Positions 8,819-16,866 of a stretch of DNA of 64,000 nucleotides are shown piece after piece. The position numbers and the translations under genes were made by a program. Source of the stretch: an uncultured Rhodobacter sp. (lineage in GTDB: Bacteria > Pseudomonadota > Alphaproteobacteria > Rhodobacterales > Rhodobacteraceae); contig CAMFII010000001.1 of assembly GCA_945952585.1 (NCBI GenBank), positions 682,001 through 746,000 of the forward strand. The letters run 5' to 3'. The notes under the pieces are model-generated. The model saw nothing but the letters and a program-made list of their open reading frames with translations. It was not told where the DNA came from and did not search any database. Numbering within the stretch: the stretch's first letter is position 1; each line of letters opens with the position of its first letter.

Positions 8819-9585
8819 GTGACGATCCTTTCCCCGTCGGGGGCAAGTTTCAGCTCCACGGCGAAGTCATAGGCATCGCCGCGATAGAGAGAGCGGGTGA
8901 ATTCCACGACGCGGCCAGAGGGCAGGTAGCTGATGCGCTCGATCCGCAGGCCGGCTACTCCTGGTGCCACGTTCAGCAGCGCCGCGTCCTTGGCGCCAAG
9001 ATTGGCCGCCGAAATGCGCTGGACGGCCCGCACGGGGCGCATTCCCCGCGCCTCGAGCGTCTTGTAGAGCGAGCCCTCGACCCCTTCGGGATCGGGCAAG
9101 ACCGAGGCGGGCAGCGAGGCCCGCTCGATGGCAAGCGGTACGCCGTCGCTGGACCGCACACGTTCCAGCCGAGCCACGCGATCTTCGGCACCGAGGCCCA
9201 GCGCCATCACCTCTTCCGGGGCCGGGGCCGCGAGGCCACGGGCGATCCAGACCGATTCCACCGTCCGGCCGCGCCGGGCCATGTCCTCGGTGAAAGAGGT
9301 CAGAAGCGACAGGGCCTGCTCCAGTTTCTCGACGCGCGGCGCAACGAAGGTGCCCGATCCGCGCTTCTGCAGCAGTTGTCCGCCTGAAACGAGCGCCTGC
9401 ACCGCCTTGCGGACTGTGACACGGCTTAGACCAGTAAGGGCCGCCATGTCCCGCTCGGGGGGCAGGCTGTCGCCGGGGACAAGGCGGCCCGAGGCGATCG
9501 CTTCCGAGATGCGTTTCTGAAGCTGGAGGTAAAGCGGTCCCGAACCCGTCTCGTCAAAGCCGTCCGGAGTGAAGATCAGGTTCAT
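8815..9585 (-). CDS. GntR/HutC-family regulator of the amino-sugar operon
   Basis: A 256-residue HutC-type regulator. The N-terminal winged helix (about residues 20-90) reads LQKRISEAIASGRLVPGD, LPPERDMAALTGLSRVTVRKA and VSGGQLLQKRGSGTFVA. The rest is a UTRA effector domain with LERVRSSDGVPLAIERASLP. It is encoded within the nag operon, between the deaminase and kinase genes, so it is likely a NagQ/NagR-like repressor answering to GlcNAc-6-P or GlcN-6-P. The repeated TTGGTATT motifs in the nagK-murQ gap are the best candidate operators. Confidence 0.88.
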   Translation of the reverse strand: MNLIFTPDGFDETGSGPLYLQLQKRISEAIASGRLVPGDSLPPERDMAALTGLSRVTVRKAVQALVSGGQLLQKRGSGTFVAPRVEKLEQALSLLTSFTEDMARRGRTVESVWIARGLAAPAPEEVMALGLGAEDRVARLERVRSSDGVPLAIERASLPASVLPDPEGVEGSLYKTLEARGMRPVRAVQRISAANLGAKDAALLNVAPGVAGLRIERISYLPSGRVVEFTRSLYRGDAYDFAVELKLAPDGERIVT

Positions 9586-10412
9586 GCCGCCTCCTCGCGC
9601 GCAAGTGCGACCGCGCCATCAAGCGCCGTGCCCATCGCGGGCTGGATCGTCCATCGCGGGGCGAGCAGGCGTGCGAATTGTTCGCCCAGCCCACCCAGAA
9701 GCACGACAGGCAATGGGCGTTCCGGCTGAAGAAGCGCGATCCAGGCTGCCACCTCTTCTGCGGCCGCTGCCATGACCCTGTGAGCGGCTTCGTCGTCGCT
9801 CGCCGCAACCCGTGGGGCGAGGCGTGCGAAGTCTGTCGGCCTTGCGTCGCGGGCAAAGGCGACGACACCATCAGGCCCACCATGTTCACGGATCAGGTCA
9901 CAGGTGAGATCGGTTTCAGTAAAAAGTCCATCCCGTGCGCGAAGGGCGTGGGCCAGGATCGCCCGACCGATCCATCCGCCCGATCCTTCGTCCCCGAGCA
10001 CGAGACCCCAACCGCCGACCTGGCAGTACTCTCCGCGCCATTGACGGGAGAAGACCGAGCCGGTGCCGATCGCCGCAACGATGCCATCCGCCGCCCCGAG
10101 CGCGCCGCGCGTCGCTGTCAGGGCATCCGACACGACCCGAATGCGCGCAAAGGGCAGCCCCGGCAACAGGCGCGCGACGCTGTCACGCACATTCGCACCG
10201 GCAAGCCCTAGAACGGCCTGCAACTCCGCGATCTCCGCGCCCTGGGGAAGGGCCTGCCGCGTCGCGGTCAGGATATTCGCGCAGGTGCCGTGACTATCGG
10301 TCGTGACATTGGCCGGGCCGGCAGCGCCTTCGCCCAGAGTACGACCGGCATCGTCCACGATCCGCGCCCGGCAGCCTGTGCCGCCCCCATCGATTCCCAG
10401 AAAAAGCCCCAT
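9582..10412 (-). CDS. N-acetylglucosamine kinase, BadF/BadG-type
   Basis: A 276-residue sugar kinase of the ASKHA fold. It begins with GLFLGIDGGGTGCRARIVD (phosphate-1 loop), then has VLGLAGANV, SDALTATRGAL and IGTGSVFSRQW (phosphate-2), WGLVLGDEGSGGWIG and a C-terminal VVLLGGLGEQF adenosine motif. This is the N-acetylglucosamine kinase/BadF group. In a PTS-free pathway it would phosphorylate imported GlcNAc (perhaps MurNAc) before NagA or MurQ. The ATG at 10412 is chosen because of the strong AGGAGG five bases upstream. It is the first gene of the minus-strand operon. Confidence 0.87.
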   Translation of the reverse strand: MGLFLGIDGGGTGCRARIVDDAGRTLGEGAAGPANVTTDSHGTCANILTATRQALPQGAEIAELQAVLGLAGANVRDSVARLLPGLPFARIRVVSDALTATRGALGAADGIVAAIGTGSVFSRQWRGEYCQVGGWGLVLGDEGSGGWIGRAILAHALRARDGLFTETDLTCDLIREHGGPDGVVAFARDARPTDFARLAPRVAASDDEAAHRVMAAAAEEVAAWIALLQPERPLPVVLLGGLGEQFARLLAPRWTIQPAMGTALDGAVALAREEAA

Positions 10413-10433
10413 CAGCGCCTCCTGTGAGTAAAG

Positions 10434-10453
10434 ATACCAAAACAATACCAAAA
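10434..10453 (-). promoter_or_regulatory. Candidate operator, nagK side
   Basis: ATACCAAAA occurs twice with an 11-bp period (10434-10442 and 10445-10453), which reads TTTTGGTAT twice on the minus strand. It lies 22 bases before the kinase start. The same element, TTGGYATT with an 11-bp period, appears in the opposite orientation on the murQ side. The regulator is inferred to be the GntR protein encoded in the operon. Confidence 0.55.
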
Positions 10454-10515
10454 GAAAAGGGAAAAGGGCGTTGCGTATGAAATTCGGCCATTTTCACAGC
10501 TATTTCATTGGACGC

Positions 10516-10543
10516 TTTACAATTGGTATTAATTTGGCATTAT
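10516..10543 (+). promoter_or_regulatory. Candidate murQ promoter with overlapping operator
   Basis: TTTACA (10516-10521) and CATTAT (10538-10543) have a 16-bp spacer and would start transcription just before the murQ ribosome site. The direct repeat TTGGTATT (10523-10530) and TTGGCATT (10534-10541), with an 11-bp period, lies in the spacer and -10 region, the position expected for a repressor site. Confidence 0.5.
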
Positions 10544-10565
10544 CAGTTTGGGAGGAGGGATTCGG

Positions 10566-11459
10566 ATGGCTGGACTCACGACGGAAGACAGAAATCCTTT
10601 GTCGCAAGGCTTGCAGGCCGTGCCGGCAGAGGTGGCGCTGTCGCGCATGCTCGATGCACAGCAAGGTGCCTTGGCCGCGATCCGCCCTGCCGTCCCGGCG
10701 CTGGCCCGCGCGGCCGAGATAGCCGCGAAGACGCTTCGGGGCGGACATCGCCTTGGCTACGCCGGAGCCGGGAGTTCCGGCCTCATGGCGCTGTCCGACC
10801 GGCTTGAGCTTGCAGGGACCTTCGGCATCGCGCCCGAACGGACACCGATGCTGTTCGCCGGCGGGAGCGCTGCGCTTTCGCATATGATCGGCGGAGTCGA
10901 GGACGATCTTGCCCTTGCCGGTCGCGACCTGGAGGCATCAGGACTTGGCGCAGGGGACGCAATCATTTGCCTGTCCGCTTCGGGACGCACACCGTACACC
11001 GTCGAGGTCGCCCGACAGGCGAAGGCCCGGGGCGTGACGGTCATCGCGTTCGCCAATGTGGCTGGCAGCCCGCTTCTGTCCGCAGCAGATGTCGCCATCC
11101 TGATCGAGACGGGGGCCGAGATCGTCGCGGGTTCGACACGGCTCGGTGCGGCGACGGCGCAGAAGGTGGCCCTGAACATGCTGTCGGTCCAGCTCGGGAT
11201 CGGGCTTGGCCATGTCCATGAGGGTTACATGGTCAATGTCGTGGCCGATAATGCAAAGCTTGTGGACCGGGCGGCGCGCATCGTCGCGGCGGTGTCGGGT
11301 GCCGGGCTGCAAGAGGCGCGCGCCGCCCTTGGCCAGACGGCAGGGGCAGTCAAGCCCGCCATCCTGATCGCGGCGGGTGCCGATCCTGCGCGGGCCGCCG
11401 AACTTCTCGACCGCCATGGCGGGCATCTTGGCCCCGCCCTGCGAGAGATCGGACGCTGA
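10566..11459 (+). CDS. murQ: N-acetylmuramic acid 6-phosphate etherase
   Basis: MurQ splits the lactyl ether of MurNAc-6-phosphate to give GlcNAc-6-phosphate and D-lactate, linking peptidoglycan-derived MurNAc to the nag genes. The 297-residue product opens with TTEDRNPLSQGL, has the SIS motifs YAGAGSSGLMALSDRLEL and CLSASGRTPYT, and the C-terminal helical domain with PAILIAAGADPARAAELLDRHGGHLGPAL. The ATG at 10566 follows GGAGGAGGG with good spacing; a TTG six codons upstream is less likely. It is divergent from the kinase gene and leads the operon that continues into the ABC transporter. Confidence 0.94.
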   Translation: MAGLTTEDRNPLSQGLQAVPAEVALSRMLDAQQGALAAIRPAVPALARAAEIAAKTLRGGHRLGYAGAGSSGLMALSDRLELAGTFGIAPERTPMLFAGGSAALSHMIGGVEDDLALAGRDLEASGLGAGDAIICLSASGRTPYTVEVARQAKARGVTVIAFANVAGSPLLSAADVAILIETGAEIVAGSTRLGAATAQKVALNMLSVQLGIGLGHVHEGYMVNVVADNAKLVDRAARIVAAVSGAGLQEARAALGQTAGAVKPAILIAAGADPARAAELLDRHGGHLGPALREIGR

Positions 11460-11507
11460 GAACGTAAAACCAGGGGCAGACCGCCCCGCAACAGGGAGAA
11501 ACGACCA

Positions 11508-12770
11508 ATGCATTCCAGACCGCTTCGCATCGCGCTCTTGACCAGCACGCTGTTGGCCAGTGCCTTTGCCGCCCATGCCGAGGACGTGACGCTGACCATC
11601 GAAAGCTGGCGCAACGATGACCTTTCGATCTGGCAGGACAAGCTTATCCCGGCTTTTGAGGCGTCGCATCCGGGGATCAAGGTTGTCTTCGCGCCGTCCG
11701 CGCCGACCGAGTACAACGCCGTGCTCAACTCCAAGCTGGATGCGGGGTCGGCGGGCGACCTCATAACCTGCCGTCCGTTCGACGCCTCGCTTGAGCTTTA
11801 CAACAAGGGCAAGCTGACGGATCTGTCGGGCCTCGCCTCGATGGCGAACTTCTCGGACGTGGCCAAGTCTGCCTGGTCGACCGATGATGGCAAGGCCACC
11901 TTCTGCGTGCCGATGGCCTCGGTGATCCACGGCTTCATCTACAACAAGGACGCCTTCGATGCGCTCGGCCTGACGCCGCCGACGACCGAGGAAGAGTTCT
12001 TCGCGGTCCTCGACAAGATCAAGGCCGACGGCACCTACATCCCGATGGCGATGGGCACCAACGACCAGTGGGAAGCCGCCACGATGGGCTACCAGAACAT
12101 CGGCCCGAACTACTGGAAGGGTGAGGAAGGCCGCCTGGCGCTGATCAAGGGCGAGCAGAAGTTGACGGATCCGCAATGGGTTGCGCCGTTCACCGAGATC
12201 GCCAAGTGGAAGCCCTATCTGGGTGACGGGTTCGAAGCGCAGACCTATCCCGACAGCCAGAACCTGTTCACCCTCGGCCGCGCCGCGATCTACCCGGCAG
12301 GGTCTTGGGAAATCTCGGGCTTCAACGCGCAGGCCCAGTTCAAGATGGGTGCCTTCCCGCCGCCGGTGCCGAAAGCAGGCGACGAGTGCTACATTTCGGA
12401 CCATACCGACATCGCCATGGGCATGAACGCGGCCTCGCCGCATGCAGATCAGGCCAAGGCCTTCCTCGAATGGGTCGGCTCGCCGGAATTCGCGACGCTC
12501 TACGCGAACGCGCTGCCGGGCTTCTTCTCGCTCAACAACACCCCGGTGAAGATGGAAGACCCGCTGGCGCAGGAATTCGTGAGCTGGCGCGAGAAGTGCA
12601 AGTCTACGATCCGCTCGACCTACCAGATCCTGTCGCGCGGCACACCGAACCTGGAAAACGAGACCTGGACCGCTTCGGCCAACGTCATCAAGGGCACCGA
12701 GACGCCCGAAGCCGCTGCCGCCAAGCTGCAGGAAGGGCTCGCTGCTTGGTACGCCCCGCAGCAGAAGTGA
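11508..12770 (+). CDS. Sugar ABC transporter substrate-binding protein (family 1)
   Basis: The 420-residue periplasmic binding protein has a signal peptide (ending AAHA-E). The mature protein opens with VTLTIESWRNDDLSIW and carries typical MalE/UgpB-fold segments such as GSAGDLITCRPFDASLELYN, FIYNKDAFDALGL, GRAAIYPAGSWEI and ADQAKAFLEWVGSPEF. The context (murQ upstream, two permeases, an ATPase and the divergent nag genes) points to GlcNAc, MurNAc or a disaccharide as ligand. The ligand is inferred, not shown by the sequence. A strong hairpin follows the gene. Confidence 0.9.
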   Translation: MHSRPLRIALLTSTLLASAFAAHAEDVTLTIESWRNDDLSIWQDKLIPAFEASHPGIKVVFAPSAPTEYNAVLNSKLDAGSAGDLITCRPFDASLELYNKGKLTDLSGLASMANFSDVAKSAWSTDDGKATFCVPMASVIHGFIYNKDAFDALGLTPPTTEEEFFAVLDKIKADGTYIPMAMGTNDQWEAATMGYQNIGPNYWKGEEGRLALIKGEQKLTDPQWVAPFTEIAKWKPYLGDGFEAQTYPDSQNLFTLGRAAIYPAGSWEISGFNAQAQFKMGAFPPPVPKAGDECYISDHTDIAMGMNAASPHADQAKAFLEWVGSPEFATLYANALPGFFSLNNTPVKMEDPLAQEFVSWREKCKSTIRSTYQILSRGTPNLENETWTASANVIKGTETPEAAAAKLQEGLAAWYAPQQK

Positions 12771-12800
12771 CGGGCGCCGCGCAGGTCTGATGCGACGGAA

Positions 12801-12823
12801 GCGGGGGGCTGTCTGCCCCCCGC
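12801..12823 (+). terminator. GC-rich hairpin between binding-protein and permease genes
   Basis: A 9-bp perfect stem, GCGGGGGGC and GCCCCCCGC with a 5-base loop, is followed by ACCCCCCGAGGATACTTTTC. The same style of element is common in Rhodobacteraceae intergenic DNA. Here it lies inside an operon, where partial termination or 3'-end protection would raise binding-protein mRNA over permease mRNA. Confidence 0.65.
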
Positions 12824-12872
12824 ACCCCCCGAGGATACTTTTCAACGGAAAATGAGCAGGAGGGCGCGGGCG

Positions 12873-13793
12873 ATGGCCGCACGCAAGCCGATCCGCTGGC
12901 ATATCCCGGTGTTCCTGGCACCGGCGGTGCTGGTCTATACCGCGATCATGATCGTACCGCTGTTCGGGACGCTGAACCTGTCGTTGTTCAACGTCAATGA
13001 AGCGCGGGAGACGGTCTTTGCCGGGCTGGACAATTTCCGCACCCTGTTCACCGATCCCCGCTGGTCGGCCTCGTTCTGGAACGCGCTGAAGAACAACACC
13101 TGGTTCTTCATCATCCACATGCTGGTCCAGAATCCGATCGGCATTCTGCTTGCCGCGCTCCTGTCGAGCCCGCGGCTGCGGATGGCGGCCTTCTACCGCA
13201 CCGCAATCTTCATCCCGACGATCCTGTCCTTCGTCATCGTCGGATTCGTCTGGAAGCTGATCCTGTCGCCGATCTGGGGGATCGCCCCGGGCATGCTGGA
13301 TGGCATCGGGCTGAAGTCGTTGTTCGCCCCTTGGCTCGGCAAGGAACAATACGCGCTGACCACCCTCGCGCTCGTGTCGGTGTGGCAGTTCATCGGCATC
13401 CCGATGATGCTGATCTATGCAGCCCTCCTGTCGATCCCCGACGAGGTGCTGGAAGCCGCCGAGATGGACGGCATCACCGGCGCTAGCCAGTTCTGGAAGA
13501 TCAAGCTGCCGCTGATCCTGCCGTCGATCGGCATCATCTCGATCCTGACCTTCGTCGGCAACTTCAACGCTTTCGACCTGATCTACGTGGCGCAGGGGGC
13601 GCTGGCAGGTCCGAACTTCTCGACCGACATCCTGGGGACGTTCCTGTACCGGACCTTCTTCGGGTTCCAGCTGCAACTTGGCGACCCGCATATGGGGGCG
13701 ACGATCGCGACCGCGATGTTCTTCATCATCCTCGTCGGCGTCTGCTTCTACCTGTTCACGATCCAGACGCGGCTCCGCCGCTATCAGTTCTAG
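12873..13793 (+). CDS. Sugar ABC transporter permease (MalF-like)
   Basis: About 306 residues with six predicted membrane helices, the first being VFLAPAVLVYTAIMIVPLFG. The conserved cytoplasmic EAA loop is EAAEMDGITGASQFWKIKLPL, the contact site for the ATPase. It is one of two inner-membrane subunits of the importer. I place the start at the ATG at 12873, which follows AGGAGGG by 8 bases; an ATG at 12852 would add seven residues. It lies 10 bases before the second permease gene. Confidence 0.92.
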   Translation: MAARKPIRWHIPVFLAPAVLVYTAIMIVPLFGTLNLSLFNVNEARETVFAGLDNFRTLFTDPRWSASFWNALKNNTWFFIIHMLVQNPIGILLAALLSSPRLRMAAFYRTAIFIPTILSFVIVGFVWKLILSPIWGIAPGMLDGIGLKSLFAPWLGKEQYALTTLALVSVWQFIGIPMMLIYAALLSIPDEVLEAAEMDGITGASQFWKIKLPLILPSIGIISILTFVGNFNAFDLIYVAQGALAGPNFSTDILGTFLYRTFFGFQLQLGDPHMGATIATAMFFIILVGVCFYLFTIQTRLRRYQF

Positions 13794-13803
13794 GGAGGTC
13801 CGG

Positions 13804-14643
13804 ATGGCTCAGGCCCGTTCCCATCTCGGCCGGACGATCGCGGCGCATGCGGTGCTCATCACCTATACGCTGATCGCGCTGTTCCCGGTCTTCGTGATCG
13901 TCATCAACTCGATGAAGACCCGCAAGGCGATCTTCGCCGAGCCGCTGGCCCTGCCGGGGCCAGAGACGTTCGATCTGGTCGGCTTCACCACGGTGCTGCA
14001 GCAGGGCGACTTCTTCCAGTACTTCCTGAACTCGCTGATCGTGACCGTCGCCTCGCTGTTCTTCGTGCTGCTGTTTGGAGCCATGGCGGCCTTTGCCCTG
14101 TCGGAATACCGGTTCAAGGGCAACACGCTAATGGGGCTTTACCTCGCGCTCGGGATCATGATCCCGATCCGGCTGGGGACGGTGGCGATCCTGCAGATGA
14201 TGGTAGCGGCGGGGTTGGTGAATACGCTGACGGCGCTGATCCTCGTCTACACAGCGCAGGGCCTGCCGCTGGCCGTTTTCATCCTGTCGGAGTTCATGAA
14301 GCAGGTCTCGGACGACCTTAAGAATGCCGGGCGGATCGACGGTTTGAGCGAATACCGCATCTTCTTCACCCTCGTCGTGCCGCTGGTTCGCCCCGCCATG
14401 GCGACGGTCGCGGTGTTCTCGATGATCCCGATCTGGAACGACCTGTGGTTCCCGCTGATCCTCGCGCCGTCGGAGGCGACCAAGACCATCACGCTCGGCA
14501 GCCAGGTCTTCATCGGGCAGTTCGTCACCAACTGGAACGCCGTGTTGGCGGCGCTGTCGCTCGCCATCCTGCCGGTCCTGATCCTGTACCTCGTCTTCTC
14601 GCGGCAACTGATCCGCGGCATCACAGCGGGAGCCGTGAAATGA
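13804..14643 (+). CDS. Sugar ABC transporter permease (MalG-like)
   Basis: A 279-residue permease with six hydrophobic helices. Key segments are ALFPVFVIVINSMKTRKAIF, the FFQYFLNSLIVT stretch and the EAA-type loop KNAGRIDGLSEYRIFFTLVVPL. The ATG at 13804 follows GGGAGGTCC; the longer frame upstream overlaps the first permease and is not used. Its stop overlaps the ATG of the oxidoreductase gene (ATGA), so the two are coupled. Confidence 0.92.
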   Translation: MAQARSHLGRTIAAHAVLITYTLIALFPVFVIVINSMKTRKAIFAEPLALPGPETFDLVGFTTVLQQGDFFQYFLNSLIVTVASLFFVLLFGAMAAFALSEYRFKGNTLMGLYLALGIMIPIRLGTVAILQMMVAAGLVNTLTALILVYTAQGLPLAVFILSEFMKQVSDDLKNAGRIDGLSEYRIFFTLVVPLVRPAMATVAVFSMIPIWNDLWFPLILAPSEATKTITLGSQVFIGQFVTNWNAVLAALSLAILPVLILYLVFSRQLIRGITAGAVK

Positions 14644-15665
14644 TCCGTGTCCTCGTCGCCGGTCTTGGCAACATGGGGCGCAGCCACGCGCTCGCCTATC
14701 ACCACAACCCCGCCTTCGAGATCGTCGGGCTGGTAAACCGGTCCGTCCCGGCAAACCTGCCGGACGAGCTGAAGCGCTACGCCATCACCGCCGATTTCCA
14801 CGAGGCGCTGGCGCGGCTGAAACCCGACCTCGTCTGTATCGCCACCTATTCCGACAGCCACGCCGACTATGCCGTGGCAGCGATGGAGGCGGGGGCGCAT
14901 GTCTTCGTGGAAAAGCCGCTGGCGACAACGGTGGCAGATGCGAAGCGTGTCGTGGCCAAGGCGGTCGAGACCGGGCGCAAGGTGGTCGTGGGCTACATCC
15001 TGCGCCATCACCCCAGCTGGATCCGGCTGATCGAGGAGGCGCGCGCGCTTGGCGGACCTTACGTGTTCCGGCTGAACCTGAACCAGCAAAGCTCCGGCCC
15101 GACCTGGGAGGTTCACAAGGCGCTCATGCAGACCACGCCGCCGATCGTCGATTGCGGGGTCCATTATGTCGACGTCATGTGCCAGATCACCGATGCACAG
15201 CCGGTCGAGGTGCGCGGCATGGGCCTGCGCCTGTCGGACGAGATCGCGCCGGACATGTACAACTACGGCCACTTCCAGGTGCTGTTCCAGGACGGCTCGC
15301 TTGGCTGGTACGAGGCCGGCTGGGGGCCGATGATGTCGGATACTGCGTTCTTCGTGAAGGACGTGGTCAGCCCGAACGGCGCCGTATCGATCCGGATGCC
15401 GGAAAGCGCTAAATCGGACGACATCGACACCCATACCAAGACCTCGCTTCTGCGCGTGCATCGCGTCGGGCGCGGGGACGAGGACCTGAGCATGGCCGAC
15501 GAGCCCGGCCACCAGGAGCTTTGCGACCGTGAGGCGGCCTATGTCGCCCGCGCGATCAACGACAACATCGACCTAACCCGCCACATGAACGATGCGGTCC
15601 AGTCGCTCGCCATCTGCCTTGCCGCGGATGAAAGCGTGCGCTCGGGCCGCCCCGTGAAACTCTGA
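14640..15665 (+). CDS. Gfo/Idh/MocA-family oxidoreductase
   Basis: The 341-residue enzyme has an N-terminal Rossmann fold ([19 protein letters not shown]) and the MocA-family EKPLATTV motif around residue 100, followed by the substrate domain with a conserved [10 protein letters not shown] (catalytic His region). It should be an NAD(P)-dependent sugar dehydrogenase. Within an amino-sugar transport operon it may act on GlcNAc derivatives or a related sugar, but the substrate cannot be read from the sequence. It is translationally coupled to the permease gene before it. Confidence 0.88.
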   Translation: MIRVLVAGLGNMGRSHALAYHHNPAFEIVGLVNRSVPANLPDELKRYAITADFHEALARLKPDLVCIATYSDSHADYAVAAMEAGAHVFVEKPLATTVADAKRVVAKAVETGRKVVVGYILRHHPSWIRLIEEARALGGPYVFRLNLNQQSSGPTWEVHKALMQTTPPIVDCGVHYVDVMCQITDAQPVEVRGMGLRLSDEIAPDMYNYGHFQVLFQDGSLGWYEAGWGPMMSDTAFFVKDVVSPNGAVSIRMPESAKSDDIDTHTKTSLLRVHRVGRGDEDLSMADEPGHQELCDREAAYVARAINDNIDLTRHMNDAVQSLAICLAADESVRSGRPVKL

Positions 15666-15676
15666 AGGAGCCGCGC

Positions 15677-16675
15677 ATGGGCGCCCTTACCCTTTCCGCC
15701 GTCACCAAGAGCTTCGGCGCCACCGACGTCATCAAGGGCGTCGACCTGACCGTGAATGACGGCGAGTTCTGCGTCTTTGTCGGACCGTCGGGCTGCGGCA
15801 AGTCCACGCTGCTGCGGATCATCGCGGGGCTTGAAGACGCGACCAGCGGCACCGTGTCGATCGACGGCAAGGACGTAACCCTGCTGCCGCCAGCGCGCCG
15901 CGAGATCGCGATGGTGTTCCAGAGCTACGCGCTTTACCCGCACCTGACAGTCCGCGACAACATGGGCCTAGCGCTGAAACAGGCGGGCGAAAGCCGCTCC
16001 GAAATCGCGCAGGCGGTGGACCGTGCGGCGGGGATGCTGTCGCTGGAGCAACTGCTGGACCGGCGGCCGTCGGAACTTTCGGGAGGTCAGCGCCAACGGG
16101 TGGCGATCGGGCGGGCCATCGTGCGGACGCCGAAGCTGTTCCTGTTCGACGAGCCGCTGTCGAACCTCGACGCCGCGTTGCGCGTGGCGACCCGGATCGA
16201 GATCGCACGGCTTCATCGCGAACTGAGTGCCACGATGATCTATGTGACCCATGATCAGGTCGAGGCGATGACGCTGGCCGACCGGATCGTGGTGCTGCGC
16301 GCCGGTAGGATCGAACAGGTCGGCGCACCGATGGAACTTTACAACAATCCGGCCAATACCTTTGTTGCCGGCTTCATCGGCTCGCCGCAGATGAACTTCC
16401 TGAAGTCAGACAGGCTCGGGCTGCGGTCGGAGACGGTGGGGATCCGGCCGGAGCACATGGCGATTTCGCGCGACGCCGGTCAGATCGCGGGCACGGTCAG
16501 CCATGTCGAGAAGCTCGGCGGTGAAACGCTGGTCTATGTGAATACGCCGGATCACGGGCTTCTGACGGTCAGGCTGTTCGGCGAACATGACTACAGCGTC
16601 GATGAACGTGTCCACCTTAGCCCCGACTCGCAGCGCGCCTTCCATTTCGATGGCGAGGGTCAGCGGCTCAGATAA
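15677..16675 (+). CDS. Sugar ABC transporter ATP-binding protein (UgpC/MalK-like)
   Basis: A 332-residue ATPase of the CUT1 importer group. Walker A is GPSGCGKST, the Q-loop is [18 protein letters not shown], the signature is [10 protein letters not shown] and Walker B is [16 protein letters not shown], with the H-loop in [14 protein letters not shown]. The C-terminal third is the TOBE/OB regulatory region ([10 protein letters not shown]). It completes the transporter and is the last gene of the murQ operon. The start ATG follows GAAGGAG. Confidence 0.94.
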   Translation: MGALTLSAVTKSFGATDVIKGVDLTVNDGEFCVFVGPSGCGKSTLLRIIAGLEDATSGTVSIDGKDVTLLPPARREIAMVFQSYALYPHLTVRDNMGLALKQAGESRSEIAQAVDRAAGMLSLEQLLDRRPSELSGGQRQRVAIGRAIVRTPKLFLFDEPLSNLDAALRVATRIEIARLHRELSATMIYVTHDQVEAMTLADRIVVLRAGRIEQVGAPMELYNNPANTFVAGFIGSPQMNFLKSDRLGLRSETVGIRPEHMAISRDAGQIAGTVSHVEKLGGETLVYVNTPDHGLLTVRLFGEHDYSVDERVHLSPDSQRAFHFDGEGQRLR

Positions 16676-16790
16676 GGTCGGCACGACGGGCTTCTGGCCG
16701 AAATTCGGGCAATCCTCCGCACCGCAACAGCCCTTCTCCGGCTTGCGACCGCCTGCCGTCATCGCTGCGGCGCCGCATTGACGGTCCTTT

Positions 16791-16813
16791 GACGTTGCCG
16801 TTACGGCAGCGTC
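16791..16813. other. Inverted repeat before the L7/L12-like gene
   Basis: GACGTTGCCG and CGGCAGCGTC, separated by TTA, form a near-perfect 10-bp inverted repeat in the 190-base gap between the ATPase gene and the next flagellar-locus gene. It could end the sugar operon or be an operator; no T-run is present. Confidence 0.35.
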
Positions 16814-16866
16814 ACGACACCGGATGCATGGTGAACCCAGCAGAACCGGAATGTCGGAGCGACCAG

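Noticed and set aside
10938-13691. A 917-codon open frame on the minus strand across murQ and the sugar-transport genes
   Set aside because: It is antisense to well-supported genes on the other strand, is rich in Arg and Asp/Gln from mirrored codons, and shows no domain.
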